Made by a program: the position numbers and the translations under genes
The notes under the pieces: model-generated
Database searches by the model: none
What the model saw: the letters and a program-made list of their open reading frames with translations, nothing else
What the model was told of the DNA's origin: nothing
NCBI GenBank assembly: GCA_025934375.1
Contig: JAICYD010000002.1
Span: forward strand, 1 to 64,000
Origin: Streptosporangiaceae bacterium
GTDB lineage: Bacteria > Actinomycetota > Actinomycetes > Streptosporangiales > Streptosporangiaceae
DNA length: 64,000 bases
Reading direction: 5' to 3'
Part shown: positions 59,919 through 64,000 of the stretch, one piece after another
Layout: each line of letters opens with the position of its first letter
How positions within the stretch are numbered: position 1 is the stretch's first letter

Positions 59919-61892
59919 TCACAACCTCAAAACTCGTACACCGAACGGGCCGAGGGTGACTGCACCACTCACATCCTCACCGTCGAGCGTAGCGAGCGTG
60001 AGGCCGTCCGCGAGTACCGGTTTGACGTCTAGCGCCTCGGCGGCGTGACTGGCGAGGACGGCGAACCGCGCCCCGTCGTCGCGGACCAGGGTGTCGCAGG
60101 CCACCCGGGGATCGTCGACCGACAGCAGGCGCCTTACCCCGGCGTGCGCGGCGAGCGCGCTGTACAAGGTGACGGTCGCGTCCGGGTTGACCCGGGGGGT
60201 GCGGGCCGCCATGTGCTCCAGGGGGTACGTGCACAAGATGATGGCGCCCGCCTCCAGCGGGCGCCGCAGGAGGGCGGGCCTGCCGTGACTGTCGGTCGCG
60301 ATGACCTCGGCCCCGTCCGCGATGACGGGCAGGTAGGCCCGGCTGTGCGCGCTCCCGGCGGCGCGCCACCGCAGTGTCGCCCCGCTGGTCAGCCCGCCGA
60401 AGTCCCTGGAGAAGGTGAGCTCCACGAGAACGTCGTCGATAACGTCGTTCATGCCCACGTCGAGCTGGTGCGTCACCCCGAACAGGCTGTTCATCCGCCC
60501 GTAGGACGGTCCCCGGTGCCAGTCCACCTCACCGGGGGAGTAGGAAGCGTAGACCGTCGCGCCCGCTCGCGCGAGGTCCTCGATGGCATCTGCGGTGGTG
60601 GCCAGGATCTGCTTGACCGACGGGGCGAGGTAGAGCCGCGCGGTGGGATCGATTCCGCCGCGGGGGGCCGGAGCGGGGGAATCCTCCCTGGGGTGCGCGA
60701 TGGGGTGCACGGTCTCGCGGGTCAGCGCCGGCGCGAGGTCGGCCAGCCGGGCCGAGATGTAGCCCTGGGTGAGGGACCGGGCGACCGCCTGGTGGGAGTC
60801 CGGCGAGGAGAACGGGTACTGGGTGTCCAGGTAGGAGGACACGATGATGGCGGTGTCGGTGTCTTCCCGCCGCAGGCCCGCGAAGCCGATGGCGTCCAGC
60901 GCCTGCCGGAAGGCGCGCATCTCCGCGAGGGTCTTCTTCGGCCGTCCGGTCGCGTCGGTCAGGCCGAAGTTCAGCTCGAACGAGTGGTGCCGGTAGGGGT
61001 CTTGGGCGGTGAGCGCGAAGTCGGTGTTGTTCCAGCCGATCCAGCCCGTCGCCCCCGCCAGCAGGGTGTTCCACAGGACGTGGCGGTAATAGCGGGCGGC
61101 GTTGTCCTCGCTCGCGAAGTCCGAGCTGACCCCGAACTCCTCCATGATGACCGGCTTGCCGAACGTGCCGGCGAGCTCGCAGTCGAGCGCGGCGGCGTAC
61201 TTCTGCCGGACCGGGTCGTCGCCGACCGGGTAGACGTGCGGGCCGAGGAAGTCAACGAGCGGGGCGATGTCGGTGAGCCGGAACCCGTTGTCGTGGCCGC
61301 GCACCTCGATGCCCCAGGCGCCGTCGCCGAGGGAGAACGGCTGGTGGCCGCCTGCCGCGCGGACCGCGTCCCTGATGAGCCGGGCCCACGCCTCGACCGT
61401 GTGGTGGTCGGTGGTCGCCCCGCCGTACAGCGGCATCTCGTTGGAGACGAGCCAGCCCGCGACGGCGGGGTGGCGGGTGAAGCGGCGCGTCATCTCGGCG
61501 GCGAACCAGGCCTGGCGGCCGACCATGTAGACGTCGCTGTACAGGTCGCGGCCCGCTCGCCAGGCCGGATCCCAGTTCTCGCCGGACATGTGGCCGACGA
61601 TGAAGGTGGGGATGGTCGTCAGGCCGTGGGCCTGGTGGCGGTCCAGGAAGTCGGCGAAGCGGGCGGTCATGGCTTCGTCGATCCGGTCCGGCGCGGGCAT
61701 GAAGTCGGGCCAGTAGAAGAATGACCGGGTCATCGTCAGGCCGTGGTCGGCCAGGGTCTGGAGCTCTTCGTCAATGATCGACGACTCGTAGCTTCGCCAC
61801 ATGAGCGGGCCTCCGCTGCGTGACCAGAAGTTCGCGCCCAGCCACTCAGCTGGGCTTCCGTCGACCGTGACCCTTGCGGTGCTCCTTCGCAT
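59919..61892 (-). CDS. Glycoside hydrolase, GH5-like (beta-mannanase/cellulase superfamily)
   Basis: A protein of 657 aa. A TIM-barrel N-terminal half (WLGANFWSRSGGP, TMTRSFFYWPDF) has the acid/base E152 in VSNEMPLYGG and the nucleophile E252 in VIMEEFG. A Rossmann-like GATase segment and a beta C-terminal domain follow, as in GH42/GH5-like beta-galactosidase-type enzymes. ATG 61892 (or GTG 61910) is the start. No signal peptide, so it is intracellular and acts on imported oligosaccharides. It is divergent from lacI with an operator between. Confidence 0.85.
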   Translation of the reverse strand: MRRSTARVTVDGSPAEWLGANFWSRSGGPLMWRSYESSIIDEELQTLADHGLTMTRSFFYWPDFMPAPDRIDEAMTARFADFLDRHQAHGLTTIPTFIVGHMSGENWDPAWRAGRDLYSDVYMVGRQAWFAAEMTRRFTRHPAVAGWLVSNEMPLYGGATTDHHTVEAWARLIRDAVRAAGGHQPFSLGDGAWGIEVRGHDNGFRLTDIAPLVDFLGPHVYPVGDDPVRQKYAAALDCELAGTFGKPVIMEEFGVSSDFASEDNAARYYRHVLWNTLLAGATGWIGWNNTDFALTAQDPYRHHSFELNFGLTDATGRPKKTLAEMRAFRQALDAIGFAGLRREDTDTAIIVSSYLDTQYPFSSPDSHQAVARSLTQGYISARLADLAPALTRETVHPIAHPREDSPAPAPRGGIDPTARLYLAPSVKQILATTADAIEDLARAGATVYASYSPGEVDWHRGPSYGRMNSLFGVTHQLDVGMNDVIDDVLVELTFSRDFGGLTSGATLRWRAAGSAHSRAYLPVIADGAEVIATDSHGRPALLRRPLEAGAIILCTYPLEHMAARTPRVNPDATVTLYSALAAHAGVRRLLSVDDPRVACDTLVRDDGARFAVLASHAAEALDVKPVLADGLTLATLDGEDVSGAVTLGPFGVRVLRL

Positions 61893-61910
61893 ATCTCCAG
61901 ATCGAAGCAC

Positions 61911-61925
61911 TATACCGGTTAAGTG
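61911..61925. promoter_or_regulatory. LacI-type operator between the GH gene and lacI
   Basis: TATACCGGTTAAGTG contains the ACCGGT core typical of LacI-family sites and is the exact reverse complement of 63241-63255 in front of the solute-binding-protein gene. It lies 18 bp upstream of the ATG at 61892 used here for the GH gene. Confidence 0.7.
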
Positions 61926-62036
61926 TCAACGGGATACGGTTGAGGGGTCCGGCACATATCCCGGACGCCTGCCGGGATCTATCCTTGTGCGGTAGCCGCC
62001 AGGGCGGCCAGTCGCACCTGGCGTGAAGGGAACTTG

Positions 62037-63101
62037 ATGAAACGCCCGACCATAGCCGATATCGCCGCGCGCGCCGGGGTGACGAAGGCAGCGGTGTCCT
62101 TCGCCCTCAACGGGCAGCCCGGAGTCTCCGCCGCCACCCGCGAGCGCATCCTCGCGATCGCGGAGGAGGTCGGCTTCCAGCCCAACCGCGCCGCGAAGGC
62201 GCTGACGGCGGGCCGTGTGGGGACGTTCGGCCTGATCATCGACCGCCCGGCTCGCACGATTGGCATCGAGCCGTTCTTCATGCAGCTGCTGTCCGGTATC
62301 CAGGCCGACCTGACCCAGCACCACGTGACGCTGCAGTTCAGCACCGCCGAGGACTCCGCCGATGAGATCGCGCTCTACCGGCAATGGTGGGCGCAGCGCC
62401 GGGTCGACGGCGTGTTCCTGGTCGACTTGCAGCGCGATGACCAGCGGATCGGCGTACTTGAGCAGTTGCGGATGCCCGCGGTGGTCATCGGGTCACCGCT
62501 GGGGTCGGGGTCGCTGCCCGCTGTCTGGCAGGACGAGCGGGAGGTCGTGGAGTCGATCATCGGCCACCTGGCCGGGCTCGGCCACCGGCGCATCGCGCGC
62601 GTCGGCGGCGTCCCCCACTACTGGCACACCACGTTGCGCGCGCAGGCGTTCGCCGAGATAGCCACCGAGGCCGGGCTGGCGCCCGTGCTGGTCGAGGCCG
62701 ACTACAACGCCGGGCCGGGCGCGGAGGCGACCAGGGAACTGCTCAGCGGCCCCCAGCCGCCGACCGCGATCGTCTACGACAACGACGTCATGGCGGTGGC
62801 CGGGCTGAGCGCCGCGCAGCGGATGGGGATCCGCGTCCCGGCGGGCCTGTCGATCGTCTCGTGGGACGACTCCGTTTTGTGTGAGATTACCCACCCGGCG
62901 CTGACCGCGCTGCGGCGCGACATCGCCGAGATCGGTTCCGGGGCCGCGCGGATGCTGCGCGAGGTGGTCGACGGGCACCACCCAGCTCACGTTAAAGAAG
63001 CCACGCCGCGGCTGCTGGCCCGCGACAGCACGGGACCGGCGCCCAGCGATGACGTGCCCGGCCCGCTGCTCCGCCAGGTTTCCGCGTTACATATGTCCTG
63101 A
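62037..63101 (+). CDS. LacI-family transcriptional regulator
   Basis: A protein of 354 aa. The N-terminal helix-turn-helix PTIADIAARAGVTKAAVSFALNGQPGVSAATRERI and hinge are followed by a periplasmic-binding-protein-like sugar domain. ATG 62037 follows AAGGGA. It probably represses the divergent GH/CE7 operon and the downstream transporter through the shared ACCGGTTAA operators. Confidence 0.92.
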   Translation: MKRPTIADIAARAGVTKAAVSFALNGQPGVSAATRERILAIAEEVGFQPNRAAKALTAGRVGTFGLIIDRPARTIGIEPFFMQLLSGIQADLTQHHVTLQFSTAEDSADEIALYRQWWAQRRVDGVFLVDLQRDDQRIGVLEQLRMPAVVIGSPLGSGSLPAVWQDEREVVESIIGHLAGLGHRRIARVGGVPHYWHTTLRAQAFAEIATEAGLAPVLVEADYNAGPGAEATRELLSGPQPPTAIVYDNDVMAVAGLSAAQRMGIRVPAGLSIVSWDDSVLCEITHPALTALRRDIAEIGSGAARMLREVVDGHHPAHVKEATPRLLARDSTGPAPSDDVPGPLLRQVSALHMS

Positions 63102-63231
63102 GCTGCCCGTTTAGTCGGCTAGCGTGGACTCGCGCCGACCTCGGAGGCGGGCATCGGGCGGGTCGTTAATTAGCTTGAGACCTGATCGCGACGCGAGAGA
63201 TACGTAGCTTGGTCTTTACTTCGCCGCCTAA

Positions 63232-63252
63232 ACCGGTTAACACTTAACCGGT
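63232..63252. promoter_or_regulatory. 21-bp perfect palindromic LacI operator before the transporter gene
   Basis: ACCGGTTAA-CAC-TTAACCGGT, a perfect inverted repeat made of two overlapping ACCGGT sites. It lies 200 bp upstream of the solute-binding lipoprotein. The 352-bp gap 63102-63453 otherwise shows only the strong GGAGGAGGAGGAG ribosome-binding site at its end. Confidence 0.75.
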
Positions 63253-63453
63253 ATAGCCCACCTGTTCAACGGTGACGACGAGGCGGCCGGGCAACTGACC
63301 GCGGCGACGCCGGGCCCTGAACAAACATCCCGAGCTGTGGTGGCCGTGCGGGCGGACGGACCGTCCGCCTCGTCCGCATCGGACTTTCGCCCCTACCGGG
63401 GCGCCAGAGCGAAGGGTTACCAGAGGACTTGTGCATTGGAGGAGGAGGAGCAG

Positions 63454-64000
63454 GTGCCTACACGTAAGATGACGGGCCGATGGCGGCCCGCCAAGCTCGC
63501 GGCCATGACGGCCGCCGGCCTGCTGACGCTGGCCACGGCCGCCGCCTGCAGCAGCTCGGGAACTTCGAGCAGCGGCGGCAGCAGTCCCGCGGCCACCGGC
63601 GCATCGTCGGCCCCGGCCGGCGGCGCGATCACCTCGTTCCCGCGGAACGAGACGCTGTACACCAGCGGCACGCTGTACGGCGCGCCGTCCACGTGGAACC
63701 CCTACAACCTGGGCAACTACACGACGGGCGCCCAGGGCCTGATCTACGAGCCGCTGTTCCTGTACGACCCGTCCAAGGGCGACCTCAAGCCCTGGCTGGC
63801 GGAAAGCGGCACGTGGGACGCGGCCAACAAGGTCTACACGATCAAGGTCCGCGATAACGTCAAGTGGAGTAACGGCCAGCCGCTCACTGGCGCTGACGTC
63901 GCGTGGTCCATCAACTCGGCCTCGACCAACGCCGCCAACCCGTACAACTCCAACGCCGCGGGGGCTCAGGCCGCTGCCAGCGGAAACACCGTGACGGTGA
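63454..64000 (+). CDS. ABC transporter solute-binding lipoprotein, family 5 (partial)
   Basis: The N-terminal 182 residues, truncated by the window end. GTG 63454 follows a run of GGAG units (ATG 63469 is possible). A basic N-terminus and hydrophobic segment end at LTLATAAAC, the lipidated cysteine, followed by a Ser/Gly linker. The mature part reads ETLYTSGTLYGAPSTWNP...GLIYEPLFLYDP...KVRDNVKWSNGQPLTGADVAWS, characteristic of SBP_bac_5 proteins for peptides or oligosaccharides. The carbohydrate setting suggests oligosaccharide uptake. Confidence 0.9.
   Translation, partial: MPTRKMTGRWRPAKLAAMTAAGLLTLATAAACSSSGTSSSGGSSPAATGASSAPAGGAITSFPRNETLYTSGTLYGAPSTWNPYNLGNYTTGAQGLIYEPLFLYDPSKGDLKPWLAESGTWDAANKVYTIKVRDNVKWSNGQPLTGADVAWSINSASTNAANPYNSNAAGAQAAASGNTVTV

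Noticed and set aside
60045..61724. Plus-strand frame of ~560 codons over the GH5-like gene
   Set aside because: Shadow of the conserved minus-strand hydrolase; repetitive Val/Gly/Arg composition.

Overview
The window is a dense, GC-rich actinobacterial chromosome segment. GTG, TTG and probably CTG starts are common, and the gene neighbourhoods are typical of Actinomycetota: prfB-ftsE-ftsX-smpB-ssrA; O-methyltransferase-sigE-rseA-tatB-mrp; DEAD helicase-DUF3107-TetR-moeZ; ilvBNC-leuB-ilvE-cimA. The order inside the phylum cannot be fixed from sequence reading alone; a Streptosporangiales-like soil actinomycete is an impression only. No rRNA, tRNA, CRISPR array or complete insertion sequence was seen.

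Layout. 1-11.4 kb: 3' end of an alpha-glucan phosphorylase, an acetoacetate-CoA ligase, a giant NAD-glutamate dehydrogenase, a lipoprotein, release factor 2 and a small zinc-ribbon membrane protein. 11.5-17 kb: ftsEX, smpB, a penicillin-binding-protein-like gene that has lost its catalytic motifs, and ssrA (tmRNA), with an HNH-endonuclease gene against the tmRNA 3' end. 17.6-31.6 kb: small conserved proteins (DUF3117, DUF3107), the sigE/rseA/tatB/mrp stress and export locus, NUDIX, PHP and MBL enzymes, an Fe-S PD-(D/E)XK nuclease, a SpoIIE phosphatase, a DEAD helicase and a TetR regulator. 31.9-49 kb: Ku, moeZ, manA, a three-gene operon with a mycosin-like protease and an alkyltransferase-like protein, an LpdA-type flavoprotein, a biotin-dependent carboxylase alpha chain, and a GGDEF-EAL protein. 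49-57.7 kb: an almost complete branched-chain amino-acid locus (ilvB, ilvN, ilvC, leuB, ilvE, cimA). 57.8-64 kb: DUF2630, an FAH-family enzyme, and a carbohydrate island (CE7 esterase, GH5-like hydrolase, LacI regulator, family-5 solute-binding lipoprotein cut by the window end).

The strongest regulatory signals are two transcription attenuators in the branched-chain locus. ilvB is preceded by a 15-codon leader peptide reading MKRNIIIVLGWRAAS and a terminator with a T-run. cimA is preceded by its own 16-codon leader reading MASGLIIIGGASALRG, a long-range inverted repeat and a second strong terminator. Both would sense charged tRNA-Ile (plus Val/Leu) and so couple the acetohydroxyacid synthase and citramalate branches. 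A LacI-type operator is shared exactly between the GH5-like/lacI divergent promoter and the solute-binding-protein promoter.

Other points: a PBP pseudo-enzyme, an RF2 with SKY in place of the SPF anticodon-like tripeptide, two genes whose coding evidence extends upstream of any ATG/GTG/TTG codon, two genes that run past their expected stop, and several small repeated hairpin elements whose stems covary while loops are conserved.
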